In this document: in pieces, positions 8,001 to 15,188 of the stretch | Position numbering within the stretch: position 1 is the first letter of the stretch | Layout: every line of letters starts with the position of its first letter | Origin: an uncultured Bacteroides sp. | GTDB lineage: Bacteria; Bacteroidota; Bacteroidia; Bacteroidales; Bacteroidaceae | DNA length: 60,073 nucleotides | Direction: 5' to 3' | Assembly (NCBI GenBank): GCA_944322355.1 | Contig: CALUOT010000009.1 | Location: forward strand, 1 to 60,073 | The notes under the pieces: model-generated | The model's database searches: none | What the model was told of the DNA's origin: nothing | What the model saw: only the letters and a program-made list of their open reading frames with translations | Program-made: the position numbers and the translations under genes

Positions 8001-9386
8001 CTGAACCTGAGCGGTTGTGAGAACGAGCAAAATGTCGGTAACATCTATGTCCCTGCCAGCATTAAAGAACTGTATGCCACTCATAGCAAAGCCATCAGAC
8101 GCCTCCACGTGGAGGGAAGTTGGGATGGGAGAAATACCTTGACCAGCTTAGACCTGAGCGGATGTTCCAATATGCGGTATTTGTATCTTTATAGCCCCTA
8201 TCTGCAAATGCTCAATCTGAGTGGCTGTGTGCAACTGGATACTCTCATTAGCAGGGAAGACCAGTTGAGGACTATTGACATGCATCCCTTTGAGAGGCGG
8301 TTAAAGCAATTGGAACTGGATACTCAGTTGACTTCCATCAACTTGGATAATTGCAAGGAGCTTCAGGTTTTGTCCTTATATGCGCCTCAGATACAAATGA
8401 TCAATGTGGCGGCCTGTACCCTGTTGGAAGAATTATCTTTGTATATGCCTATCCCTTGGATTGATTTGAGTCAGAATGAAAAACTGAGGCGTTTACATAT
8501 AGGCAATACGCAAATAAAGACGTTGGATATCAGTTCTTGCAAGAATACGCTGGAAGAAATGAGATGTACCGGAAATAAAAATCTCCAGCAGGTAGATTTT
8601 CAGGGATGTATAAAATTGGAATCGTTGGGTTGTGGTGAAAATGCATTAACCGAATTGACTATCGATCAGCTTCCGGCTTTGGAAACCGTATCGGTGGAGG
8701 ACACCAATTTGCTTTCATTGCAGGTCAGCAATTGTCCTGTCCTGCAACAATGCTATGGATATACAGTTTCCAAGCAAGGAACAGTGACTTTGGATAATTG
8801 TCCCCAATTAAAACCAGAGATTGTTACTGACTGGTTGAGTCATACGAATGCTCACACCCTAATCGTCCAGAATTTGCCGCGAGTGACGGAAATCAGTCCG
8901 GAACTCTTGCCTTTTACTGTCAAGGCATTGCATGTTAGTCGATGCGAGAACCTGCGGACAGTAAATGTAGGAGGCGGAGGATTCGGAAACCCCAATCGGG
9001 GAACAGGGCGGTTGGAACAGTTGATTTTGGAAGAATGCGACGGACTGTTGGAACTGTATTGTGGTTATAACAACTTGAACACCTTGGACGTAAGCACCTG
9101 CGACAATTTGGAGATCTTATGGTGTGCTGATAATCCTTCCTTATATTCGATTGGCCTGATGCCGGGACCTCGTCCTTTCTTCAAGGAGTTTTATTGTCCA
9201 TTCACTTCTATCACGCAGGTAATTCCCGATTGGTTCCCTGGACCGGAGGAGGAAATTACTGGATTGTGGACGTATGAGCGCCGTTATAGTTATCGTAAGT
9301 ATGTAGATGGCACTATCCGGGCGGAGGACAAGGGCTACGGCTGGTATTATCCCGGCGAACCGGAATGCGGGTATCATCGAAAATAG
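5070..9386 (+). CDS. Giant surface lipoprotein: fimbrillin-like N-terminus plus leucine-rich repeats
   Basis: A 1438-residue lipoprotein. The start at 5070 gives a clean lipoprotein signal peptide with the lipobox LVGC followed by SEDK. An acidic stretch after the cysteine is typical of export to the cell surface. Residues about 30-300 resemble fimbrillin-like domains of Bacteroides: ATTKVL near the start, then a W-A-Y-Y-P segment and a K-H-L-T-G segment. A beta-rich middle follows, with a Glu/Lys-rich linker near 660-760. From about residue 780 the motif NTNGPNWKRDDNW introduces leucine-rich repeats of the Bacteroides type, with repeated LDLSGC and LNLSGC units to about 1400. LRR domains bind proteins or glycans, so adhesion is a reasonable guess, but no ligand can be read. 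The gene stands alone and is bracketed by two related repeat arrays in opposite orientation. Confidence 0.82.
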   Translation: MNTRIILLYLTGMLMGLVGCSEDKLPAEPDVNYDGAYTFTAQIENMEMATTKVLVNENGTIQWNAGEAVGLYGAQTANAKFSISGTATSSATATFSGTLTEPDTSPRWAYYPYQADAATDASGRSLTLHLPASYDYTGDTYLPMLGHLTAERQMLFKHLTGILRITLRNIPAEAYAMVLRSVGEDALPLTGTASVADVDAEEAVLSITAEAGYEITYQLGTLTAGEDTRTFFIPLPVGDYPELEISARQRDGTELFTRSLGAKSIRRAQILNVPVMNFDTGEAYILQEHTVEITDEMEPFITLSSINQETGVCTLAYAQAPEGGMPGVGDVLLKPGISERFPQGFLGKVTSVEEDNGSYTVTTGPACLNDAFVELVVDEEVDLYPEDMGAETRAIDWDGTFANFSISMDFSQGSGIYAKGAVTFGIKYHVVIDLKNQYLSYTYKSQMGVEGTAGIKGELSGDVRKQELSPGIPLGVVVIGPIPMTPRLVPSVVLRPRGTFNMSCTLGFKHGTESSITYSHGVWEEKQEPISPNSKSPWDITQGDYSIEGAIFTGLSAELNVAPFQLNDFFAVGIEAQVGPELSGKLDMVQLMTAMNKEELLSAASVTNKFILNGSFVADVNILNFEEKASLTFLDVIFGEATLKVIPDVQQPEAKVEEQSEEKAKAEVTTTLSQQLLTKQTTVKMALEDEEGKVVKESQPTEYVGEPEADEIPTQPLDEEFTNLDKDREFTAYPTVESPLLGDEKVELKSKSVTFSTAGGTLREQLIRMYRNTNGPNWKRDDNWCTEKPLTEWYGISQDSYGGYRIQLDNNNLDGYVQLNDTTIREISMYGNQIIWVNVNQCTNLGGLFLADCPLEKLYLAGCKRLESVGFDYRNLHTLDVSESSYARQLDQCNFERLKVLYARNLSDLTDLPFQIIGANSLDTLDLSGCTQLQTINQNRYTIQVNKYVNLSGCRSLLFDDGGNARASTLSWGNIEYLNLSGCENEQNVGNIYVPASIKELYATHSKAIRRLHVEGSWDGRNTLTSLDLSGCSNMRYLYLYSPYLQMLNLSGCVQLDTLISREDQLRTIDMHPFERRLKQLELDTQLTSINLDNCKELQVLSLYAPQIQMINVAACTLLEELSLYMPIPWIDLSQNEKLRRLHIGNTQIKTLDISSCKNTLEEMRCTGNKNLQQVDFQGCIKLESLGCGENALTELTIDQLPALETVSVEDTNLLSLQVSNCPVLQQCYGYTVSKQGTVTLDNCPQLKPEIVTDWLSHTNAHTLIVQNLPRVTEISPELLPFTVKALHVSRCENLRTVNVGGGGFGNPNRGTGRLEQLILEECDGLLELYCGYNNLNTLDVSTCDNLEILWCADNPSLYSIGLMPGPRPFFKEFYCPFTSITQVIPDWFPGPEEEITGLWTYERRYSYRKYVDGTIRAEDKGYGWYYPGEPECGYHRK

Positions 9387-9432
9387 TAACTTATCCTTAT
9401 AAAAATACGGTCGGGAAAAGGGCGGTAAAAAT

Positions 9433-9545
9433 AAGGTTACTACCATGGCGGTCGAATGTTACTAACCTAAGGGGGTAATGTTAGTAACCTTCGGCCCGAA
9501 TGTTAGTAACCTTCCGGCAGCGGCCTCAGAAGCCCTTCTGACAGG
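9433..9545. repeat. 22-bp-pitch intergenic array, word GTTACTAAC (copy 1)
   Basis: GTTACTACC, GTTACTAAC, GTTAGTAAC and GTTAGTAAC start at 9436, 9458, 9480 and 9502, exactly 22 bases apart. The last two are the reverse complement of the second. Spacers are GCGGTCG, AGGGGGT and CGGCCCG. A small hairpin (CAGAA/TTCTG, 9527-9540) follows. The whole stretch aligns without gaps to the reverse complement of the array at 37905-38017. It sits between the convergent 3' ends of the LRR lipoprotein gene and ybeY. Confidence 0.85.
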
Positions 9546-9625
9546 GGGGCGTGGAATCGGGAACTGGATGGTTATAAATATCAACAATGTGAAGGTCTCT
9601 TTAAACGTTTCCGTTCATAGGAACT

Positions 9626-10054
9626 TTATTCTTCATCTGTTTCCAGCCTTGCCAACGCCTTGTTCTCCGCCTCCTCCATCACCTCCCGTTCGCCCGGGCC
9701 TTTGTCGTTGATGCCGCACAGGTGCAGGATGCCGTGGATGATGACGCGGTGCAACTCCCGGTCGTAGTCATTGCCGGCGAATTGTTCTGCATTGGTGCGT
9801 ACGGTGTCCAGGCTGATGAAGAGGTCTCCGCTTAGGCGATTCCCTTCGCAATAGTCAAAGGTGATGATGTCCGTGTAGTAGTCGTGTTGCAGATACTGAC
9901 GGTTTACTTCCAGTATTTTCTCGTCCGAGCAGAAAATATAGGCGATTTCACCGACTTTTTTCCCGTAGCCGGCGGCAACGGCTTTGATCCATTCTGTAGT
10001 TTCCCGCTTCTTGATGGGAGGCATTTCCACTCCCTCTGTTTGATACGTAATCAT
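9626..10054 (-). CDS. ybeY: Endoribonuclease YbeY (rRNA maturation factor)
   Basis: A 142-residue cytoplasmic protein that matches YbeY, a metal-dependent RNase for 16S rRNA 3'-end processing and ribosome quality control. The signature is HGILHLCGIND near the C-terminus. The classic motif is HGxLHLxGxDH: the first two histidines are present, but the third is not in its usual place (IND-KG instead of DH). From memory this variant is normal in Bacteroides, so I do not read it as inactivation. Upstream segments such as FCSDEKILEVNRQYL and TDIITFDY also match the family. The long inverted repeat at 10091-10217 lies just upstream. Confidence 0.93.
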   Translation of the reverse strand: MITYQTEGVEMPPIKKRETTEWIKAVAAGYGKKVGEIAYIFCSDEKILEVNRQYLQHDYYTDIITFDYCEGNRLSGDLFISLDTVRTNAEQFAGNDYDRELHRVIIHGILHLCGINDKGPGEREVMEEAENKALARLETDEE

Positions 10055-10090
10055 AAGTTTATTCTTTGGGTTATTATAAGTTGTTTAAGT

Positions 10091-10217
10091 GATTAGTTGA
10101 CGAGTTGACAAGTGAACAAGGCTACAAGACTGAATATCTCATTTAGCCAGTATTCTATATCAAACAGCGTGTGACAAATGCCTTGTTGTCTCGTTAACTT
10201 GTTACTTGTCAACTAAC
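10091..10217. repeat. Imperfect inverted repeat with 8-base tandem words
   Basis: The left arm (10091-10122) is built from AGTTGACG, AGTTGACA and AGTGAACA and ends in AAGGC. The right arm (10179-10217) carries the reverse complement of a similar series (GCCTTGTTGTC ... ACTTGTCAACTAAC). About 55 bases lie between the arms. It fills the gap between ybeY and the downstream membrane-protein gene and could fold into a long hairpin on either strand. No coding potential is seen. Confidence 0.6.
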
Positions 10218-10231
10218 TTTATTCTTCTTCA

Positions 10232-11464
10232 TTAATAAAAGAACAGGTAACTGATGATGATGCCTGCTACAATGCCCGAAAAGTCGGCTATCAGTCCGCA
10301 GGTCACGGCGTTTCGGGTACGGGTGATGCCTACGCTTCCGAAGTAGACGGCCAGGATGTAGAAAGTAGTATCGGATGCACCTCGTACAATGCAGCTCATT
10401 CTCCCTACAAAGGAATCGGCACCATATTCCTTCATGGCATCTATCATCAATCCGTTGGCTCCGCTTCCGCTGAGTGATTTCATCAGGGCAGTGGGGAGGG
10501 CACCTACAAAGCTGGTGTCTATGCCCAGCCATCCGACTGCTATGCCAATGCCTTGCACCACTAAGTCCATAGCTCCCGAAGCGCGAAAAACAGCGATTCC
10601 AACGAGGAATGCCACTAAGTAGGGGATGATGCGTACGGCGGTAGCAAATCCTTCTTTGGCTCCTTCGATGAAGGCATCGTAGACATTGATTCGTTTCCGG
10701 ACGCCCCAAAGGATGAAGAACAGGATGATGCTGAACAGGATGATGTTGGCGGTCAGGGTCGAATAAGTACCCATTTGATCGCGGCCCAAGTGGACGAACA
10801 GGACAATCAGCCCGGTGAAGAACAAAGCTATGATGCCCACCAGCGTCAGTATCGGTCGGCAGAGGAGGTTGATGCGCTGGCTGATGCTGACGGCTGCGAT
10901 GCCCACGAAGGTCGATACGGAAGTGGTGAGCAGGGTGGGGATGAAGATGTCCGTTGGCTGGGCAGCTCCCATTTGTGCCCGATACACCATGATGCTGACC
11001 GGTATCAGGATAAGCCCCGATGTATTGATGACGAGAAACATAATCATCGGATTCGTGGCTGTATCCTTATGCGAATTCAGTTCTTGCAACTCTTTCATGG
11101 CTTTAAGCCCCATCGGTGTGGCGGCGTTGTCCAGTCCCAGCATGTTGGCCGAGAAGTTCATAAAGATGCTGCCCATGGCGGGATGTCCCGGGGGAATGTC
11201 GGGGAAGAGACGGCAAAACACCGGGCTGAGCCAACGGGACAAGGCGTTAATCATGCCGCTTTGTTCGCCAATCTTCATCACGCCGAGCCACAAGGCCAGG
11301 ATACCTGTCAGCCCCAACGAAATCTCGAATGCATTTTTCGAGGCATCGAATGTGGAGTTGACCAATGCGGTAAATATCTCCGTATCGCCCGCGAAGCATA
11401 ATTTTCCCAAGGCAACCAGAAAGGCGATGACGAAGAATGCTATCCAAATGTAGTTCAGTACCAT
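10232..11464 (-). CDS. SpmA/SpmB-type nucleoside recognition (Gate) domain membrane protein
   Basis: A 410-residue polytopic inner-membrane protein. The N-terminal half resembles SpmA (GVMKIGEQSGMINALSRWL, then MNFSANMLGLDNAATPMGLK). The C-terminal half resembles SpmB (EGAKEGFATAVRIIPYLV, then LPTALMKSLSGSGANGL). In Firmicutes these are two spore-maturation proteins; in non-sporulating Bacteroidota they occur as one fused chain of unknown, probably transport-related, function. About eight to ten hydrophobic helices are visible. It is followed on the same strand by ybeY across an inverted repeat and preceded by the M28 peptidase. Tandem 7-mers occupy the short upstream gap. Confidence 0.88.
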   Translation of the reverse strand: MVLNYIWIAFFVIAFLVALGKLCFAGDTEIFTALVNSTFDASKNAFEISLGLTGILALWLGVMKIGEQSGMINALSRWLSPVFCRLFPDIPPGHPAMGSIFMNFSANMLGLDNAATPMGLKAMKELQELNSHKDTATNPMIMFLVINTSGLILIPVSIMVYRAQMGAAQPTDIFIPTLLTTSVSTFVGIAAVSISQRINLLCRPILTLVGIIALFFTGLIVLFVHLGRDQMGTYSTLTANIILFSIILFFILWGVRKRINVYDAFIEGAKEGFATAVRIIPYLVAFLVGIAVFRASGAMDLVVQGIGIAVGWLGIDTSFVGALPTALMKSLSGSGANGLMIDAMKEYGADSFVGRMSCIVRGASDTTFYILAVYFGSVGITRTRNAVTCGLIADFSGIVAGIIISYLFFY

Positions 11465-11473
11465 GCTTTATTT

Positions 11474-11515
11474 GTCAATGGTTAATGGTCAATGGTAAAT
11501 TGTAAATGGTCAATA
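11474..11515. repeat. Tandem 7-base repeat (GTCAATG/GTAAATG type)
   Basis: Six consecutive 7-mers: GTCAATG, GTTAATG, GTCAATG, GTAAATT, GTAAATG, GTCAATA. They fill the gap between the SpmA/SpmB-like gene and the M28 peptidase and overlap the peptidase stop codon. Related A/T-rich words occur before trpB, trpE, trpC and in the dacB-lpdA gap. Confidence 0.6.
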
Positions 11516-12520
11516 GGTTTCTTCATGGGCCAGTCGCCAGGCATTCAAATAAGCGGCTTTGGTGATTTCCACCACTTTCTCCCAGTTCAGTCGGTCGGCA
11601 TGGTCGGTGGGTTGATGATAGTCGGGATGCCCGTCCGTATGATACCAGATGATGGGAATGTCGCGCAAGGCAAACGAAGCATTGTCACTCCCGCCCGTAG
11701 GCTGGTTCCAGGCCCGATAGTCAGGCTCCAGTTTCAGTCGATAGCGTGCGATGTCATCTTTCAGCCATTGTCCGAAAGCCGGGTGGGAGGCCGTGTAGAA
11801 GTAAACCACGTGGCGAGGTTGCTCCGGTCGGTTATTACGGCCTATCATGTCGAAGTTCAGGTAGCCTTTGATTTTTCCGATGAAATCGCAGTTTCCTGCA
11901 AAATAGCGCGATCCGAGCAGTCCTTTTTCCTCTCCGTCCCAAAAGGCGATGATGACGTTGCGTAGCGGTTTCTGGCCACTCGCTTGGAAAGCACGGGCTA
12001 TTTGCATCACGGCCGATACGCCCGAAGCATTATCGTCCGCCCCGTTGTATATCGGGTCACCGTCCAGGGTTATGTCTATGCCCAGATGGTCGAAATGGGC
12101 ACCGATAACGACGTATTCATCGGCACGTTGGCCGGGAATCAGGCCCAGGACATTGGCCATGTGCAAGGAGCGGTGTGTCTCTTGTTTCAGTTGTTCGATG
12201 GAATCGGGGTGTATCTGCCATCGGCTTCGTTGTTGTCGTTCTTTGGCACAGGCTTCAAAAGGTTGGAAATACCCCTCGTCATATAAAGGAGAGATACCAG
12301 CTTCTTTCAGGCAGGACGCCAGATAGCGTGCCACGATGCGTGAGTTGCGGGTACCGGCTTCACGTCCTTGCAATTCATCATCGGCCAGAAACCCGACAAT
12401 GGCTTCGGCGGATGTACGGTTGATACTTTTCAAGCCCTTTTCCATGGCGGTTTGAGCCTGAAGAAGGGCGGGACACATCATCCACCCCCATAGGAGATAT
12501 ATACAAATCGTTCTTTTCAT
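11510..12520 (-). CDS. M28 family zinc aminopeptidase, exported
   Basis: A 336-residue exported peptidase. I chose the start at 12520 (MKRTICIYLLWGW...) because it begins a clean signal peptide ending near LLQAQ; an upstream ATG at 12532 adds only four residues. M28 ligands are visible in order: GAHFDH (first His), NGADDNASG (bridging Asp), DGEEKG (catalytic Glu pair), NFDMIGR (Asp) and YHTDGHPDYHQPTDH (last His region). These enzymes remove N-terminal residues from peptides in the periplasm. A plus-strand GH2 gene is transcribed divergently from a short shared region. Confidence 0.92.
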   Translation of the reverse strand: MKRTICIYLLWGWMMCPALLQAQTAMEKGLKSINRTSAEAIVGFLADDELQGREAGTRNSRIVARYLASCLKEAGISPLYDEGYFQPFEACAKERQQRSRWQIHPDSIEQLKQETHRSLHMANVLGLIPGQRADEYVVIGAHFDHLGIDITLDGDPIYNGADDNASGVSAVMQIARAFQASGQKPLRNVIIAFWDGEEKGLLGSRYFAGNCDFIGKIKGYLNFDMIGRNNRPEQPRHVVYFYTASHPAFGQWLKDDIARYRLKLEPDYRAWNQPTGGSDNASFALRDIPIIWYHTDGHPDYHQPTDHADRLNWEKVVEITKAAYLNAWRLAHEETY

Positions 12521-12559
12521 ACGTAGCGGCAAAATTAACCAATATTCCCTAATAAATAC

Positions 12560-12567
12560 TATCTTTG
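12560..12567 (+). promoter_or_regulatory. -7 promoter element (TATCTTTG) for the GH2 gene
   Basis: TATCTTTG is a full TAnnTTTG match 25 bases before the ATG at 12593. There is no convincing -33 TTTG. Confidence 0.55.
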
Positions 12568-12592
12568 CTTCTAAAATTAAAGTAAGTAGCTT

Positions 12593-14635
12593 ATGGGAAG
12601 GAAAACATTGTTTATCAGTTTAGTTATGCAGTGCTTGTTGATTGTATCCGTCGCTGCACAAAATCCTTACAGGCAACGCATCAACCTGAATGGCGGGTGG
12701 AGCATTAAGCCTGCTTACAACACTAGTTCTAAGGGATTTAAAGACGGAATCACGTTGCCGCATACGTGGAATGCCAATCGGGTATTCGAAGGAGCGGATT
12801 ATGAGCGTACCATCATGATTTATCGGAAGATGCTGGAAGTAAGTCCGGAATGGGAAGGAAAGCGTCTGTTCCTTTATTTTGAGGGGGTAAATGCACTGGC
12901 TCATGTGTTGGTCAACAGGCAAACGGTGGGGAGTCATTATGGAGGTTACACTGGTTTTTGTATGGAGATTACCGATGAGGTAAAAATCGGTGAGAAGAAT
13001 GTGGTGGAGGTCTATGCCTCCAATGAGTATCGTACAGATCTGATACCTCTGAGCGGCGATTTTAATATCTATGGAGGCATCCATCGTCCTGTCCATTTAC
13101 TTGTAACGGACAAAGACTGCATTTCTCCTTTGCATTACGGCAGTACGGGAGTCTACATCCGTCCTAAGAAAGTGTCGGCAGAACGGGCTGATTTCGAAGT
13201 CAGTACCTTGCTATCTCTTTCCGGTACGGGTGAAGGGCTGAAGGTCAGGACAACGGTGATGAATGCTGCCGGGGAAACGTTGGCTGTCCAGGAGAATCCG
13301 TTGCATCGCGGGCAGAGCGAGGTGCATCCCTCCTTTTCGCTTCTTCGTCCGGTTTTGTGGGATGGGAAAAAGAACCCTTATCTGCATCAGGTGAAGGTGC
13401 AACTGCTCCGGGGAGAGGTCGTTCTTGATGAAGTGACCGAACGGACTGGTTTTCGTAGTTTTCATGTAGATGCTCAAAAGGGGTTTTATCTGAATGGCCG
13501 GTATCTTAATTTGTATGGTTTCGGTATCCACGAAGATCATGCCGGTAAGGGAAGTGCCTTGTCGGACGAAGATTATCGGAAGGATATGCAGCTTATTCTG
13601 GAATCGGGGGCAACGTCGATGCGGTTGACTCATTATCCGCATCGGGAGATTATGTACGATCTATGCGATGAAGCCGGTCTGGTGCTTTGGACGGAAATTC
13701 CTTTTGTCGGACCGGGAGGATATGACAGTCCCGGTTTCTTGGATACGGACGAGCTGAAGCGGCATGCACGCACGATGTTGCTCGAAATGATTTATCAGAA
13801 GTATAATCATCCTTCGGTTTGTTTCTGGGGGTTGTTCAATGAGTTGAATTTAAAGTATGATGACCCGGTGCCTTTCCTCAGGGAGTTGAACGATTTGGCT
13901 CATCAGGCAGATCCTTCCCGTCTCACTACCTTTGCGACCAATGTCGACCAGCAACAATTCTTAGGTTGTGCCGACCTCTTGGCTTGGAATCAATATAAAG
14001 GATGGTATGGAGGAATGCCGGAGGAGATAGGTGCCTTTATGGATGATGCGTTAGCCCATTCAAACGGAACTCCTGTCGCTTTATCTGAATACGGAGCGGG
14101 AGCAAACATCAATCATCATGAATGGCCGGCGCAGAAGCCGAAACCCGGAGGGAAATTTCATCCGGAAGAGTGGCAGACACTTTGTCATGAGTTGAATTGG
14201 GAGCAGCTGTCCGCCCGTCCTTATGTGTGGGGAAAGTACATCTGGAACTTTGCCGATTTCAGTTCTGCCGGCCGTAACGAAGGAGACGCCCGTGGCATGA
14301 ACGACAAAGGACTTATCACGTATGATAGACAGACCAAGAAAGACGCTTTCTATTTTTATAAAGCTAACTGGAGCGATGAGCCAATGATTCATATTACAAG
14401 CCGGCGTTTTAAAGAACGGACAGAACGGGTAACCGATGTGAAAGTCTTCACGAATCTGAGTCATGCGACATTATATGTTAATGGGGAGAAAATAGGAAGA
14501 AAGAGCAAAGATGCCCTAAACCGCATTGTTTGGAAAGACGTATCGCTTAAGGAAGGCAAGAATGAGATTCGTGTCCTAAGCACCCGGGGAGAAGAAGTAT
14601 CTGATGTGTGTGAGTGGATAGTACGTTCCCGATAG
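12593..14635 (+). CDS. GH2 family glycoside hydrolase (beta-galactosidase/beta-glucuronidase type)
   Basis: A 680-residue exported enzyme with a signal peptide (to about residue 23, VAAQ). The domain order is that of GH2: an N-terminal sugar-binding jelly roll (RQRINLNGGW and GVNALAHVLVN), an Ig-like domain, a TIM barrel beginning near GFGIHEDHAGKG, and a C-terminal Ig-like segment. The acid/base glutamate is E417 in WGLFNELN and the nucleophile is E499 in LSEYGAG. It is shorter than LacZ (about 1020 residues) and close in size to beta-glucuronidases and compact Bacteroides beta-galactosidases. The exact sugar cannot be read. It is monocistronic and probably periplasmic. A GGACC-type repeat array follows it. 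Confidence 0.9.
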   Translation: MGRKTLFISLVMQCLLIVSVAAQNPYRQRINLNGGWSIKPAYNTSSKGFKDGITLPHTWNANRVFEGADYERTIMIYRKMLEVSPEWEGKRLFLYFEGVNALAHVLVNRQTVGSHYGGYTGFCMEITDEVKIGEKNVVEVYASNEYRTDLIPLSGDFNIYGGIHRPVHLLVTDKDCISPLHYGSTGVYIRPKKVSAERADFEVSTLLSLSGTGEGLKVRTTVMNAAGETLAVQENPLHRGQSEVHPSFSLLRPVLWDGKKNPYLHQVKVQLLRGEVVLDEVTERTGFRSFHVDAQKGFYLNGRYLNLYGFGIHEDHAGKGSALSDEDYRKDMQLILESGATSMRLTHYPHREIMYDLCDEAGLVLWTEIPFVGPGGYDSPGFLDTDELKRHARTMLLEMIYQKYNHPSVCFWGLFNELNLKYDDPVPFLRELNDLAHQADPSRLTTFATNVDQQQFLGCADLLAWNQYKGWYGGMPEEIGAFMDDALAHSNGTPVALSEYGAGANINHHEWPAQKPKPGGKFHPEEWQTLCHELNWEQLSARPYVWGKYIWNFADFSSAGRNEGDARGMNDKGLITYDRQTKKDAFYFYKANWSDEPMIHITSRRFKERTERVTDVKVFTNLSHATLYVNGEKIGRKSKDALNRIVWKDVSLKEGKNEIRVLSTRGEEVSDVCEWIVRSR

Positions 14636-14682
14636 ATCGCTTTATAACGTATGGAATGTAAATTATTGTTTTACAGAGTAAT

Positions 14683-14798
14683 AAGCGGACCAGTCAATTT
14701 TAAAGTCTGGTCCGCTACGGACCACACCGAGGTCCAAGTAGGACCATGGTAAGGTCCAAGGCGGACCTCAGTATGGTCCTATAGGGACCTAAGCAGGG
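14683..14798. repeat. 22-bp-pitch intergenic array, words GGTCC/GGACC (copy 1)
   Basis: Nine strictly alternating GGACC/GGTCC words. After a leading 10-base hairpin (AGCGGACCAG pairing with CTGGTCCGCT), four 15-base units GGTCC-N5-GGACC start at 14709, 14731, 14753 and 14775, 22 bases apart, with 7-base spacers ACACCGA, ATGGTAA and TCAGTAT. It aligns without gaps to the reverse complement of 45939-46054 (98 of 116 identical). It lies in the 14636-14962 gap, after the GH2 gene and before the trp promoter. Confidence 0.88.
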
Positions 14799-14900
14799 GC
14801 TGATGTACAACAGCAATTTCCTGCTTTGCCTTCTTGGCTACATTTATTCTGTCAACGGGCTAATTATTTCACCTGTTTATAAACTTTTTGAGTGAAAACG

Positions 14901-14931
14901 TTTGTTTTTCCAAATAAAACGATTACATTTG
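14901..14931 (+). promoter_or_regulatory. trp operon promoter (-33 TTTG, -7 TACATTTG)
   Basis: TTTG at 14901-14904 and TACATTTG at 14924-14931 are 19 bases apart, a full match to the Bacteroides -33/-7 consensus. Transcription should start near 14938. That leaves an untranslated leader of about 250 bases before trpB, which holds the leader peptide and terminator. Confidence 0.8.
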
Positions 14932-14962
14932 CCGCGTAAAAGCAACAAACTATAAGAAAAAT

Positions 14963-15058
14963 ATGATTATAAACTTGCATAAATATTGGCGTTGGCAACC
15001 GTTACAACTCACACAAAGTCGTAAGGGGAACAGTGCCATGTATCTATGCCGGACATAA
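14963..15058 (+). CDS. trpL: trp operon leader peptide with Trp-Arg-Trp
   Basis: A 31-codon reading frame that starts about 25 bases after the predicted transcription start. It begins [15 protein letters not shown], with Trp codons at 14987-14989 and 14993-14995. Two Trp codons separated by one residue at position 9-11 of a short leader, upstream of a strong terminator and the trp genes, is the classic layout of attenuation by ribosome stalling. The leader has no Shine-Dalgarno, as usual in this phylum; an A-rich stretch precedes the ATG. I could not identify one unambiguous antiterminator pairing by eye, so the switching mechanism is inferred. Confidence 0.72.
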   Translation: MIINLHKYWRWQPLQLTQSRKGNSAMYLCRT

Positions 15059-15105
15059 AAAACGTTCATCCCCCAAGGGGATAAAAGGAATAGAAGCTAC
15101 AAAAA

Positions 15106-15137
15106 GGCTCCGTCGCACCTGCGGCGGGGCCTTTTTT
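15106..15137 (+). terminator. trp leader intrinsic terminator (attenuator)
   Basis: An 11-base stem, GGCTCCGTCGC (15106-15116) with GCGGCGGGGCC (15121-15131), closes on the four-base loop ACCT and is followed by six T residues (15132-15137). All 11 positions pair, two of them G-U. It sits between the leader peptide and trpB, so transcription would stop before the structural genes unless the hairpin is prevented. A smaller hairpin (ATCCCC/GGGGAT, 15068-15082) lies just upstream. Confidence 0.85.
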
Positions 15138-15143
15138 ATTTAC

Positions 15144-15174
15144 CATTTATCATTCATTTATCATTCATTTATCA
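15144..15174. repeat. 11-base tandem repeat CATTTATCATT
   Basis: CATTTATCATT starts at 15144, 15155 and 15166, giving an 11-base pitch, half the 22-base pitch of the larger arrays. It lies between the attenuator and the trpB start. Related A/T-rich words precede trpE (16362-16409) and trpC (17814-17844). Confidence 0.6.
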
Positions 15175-15188
15175 TTATACATAACATT

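Noticed and set aside
9478-9711. Frame starting MLVTFGPNVSNLP, similar to the first residues of the long frame at 37972 (MLVTLDPNVSNLP)
   Set aside because: Both are translations of the same GTTACTAAC repeat array; the likeness comes from the DNA repeat, and neither has a body with gene-like features.
12530-12537. TAATTTTG on the minus strand as the promoter of the M28 peptidase gene
   Set aside because: It matches TAnnTTTG but lies only ten bases before the chosen start, leaving almost no leader; it may be chance in A/T-rich DNA.
15033-15188. Longer trpB starting at 15033
   Set aside because: It overlaps the leader peptide, attenuator hairpin and an 11-base tandem repeat; the family N-terminus begins at 15189.
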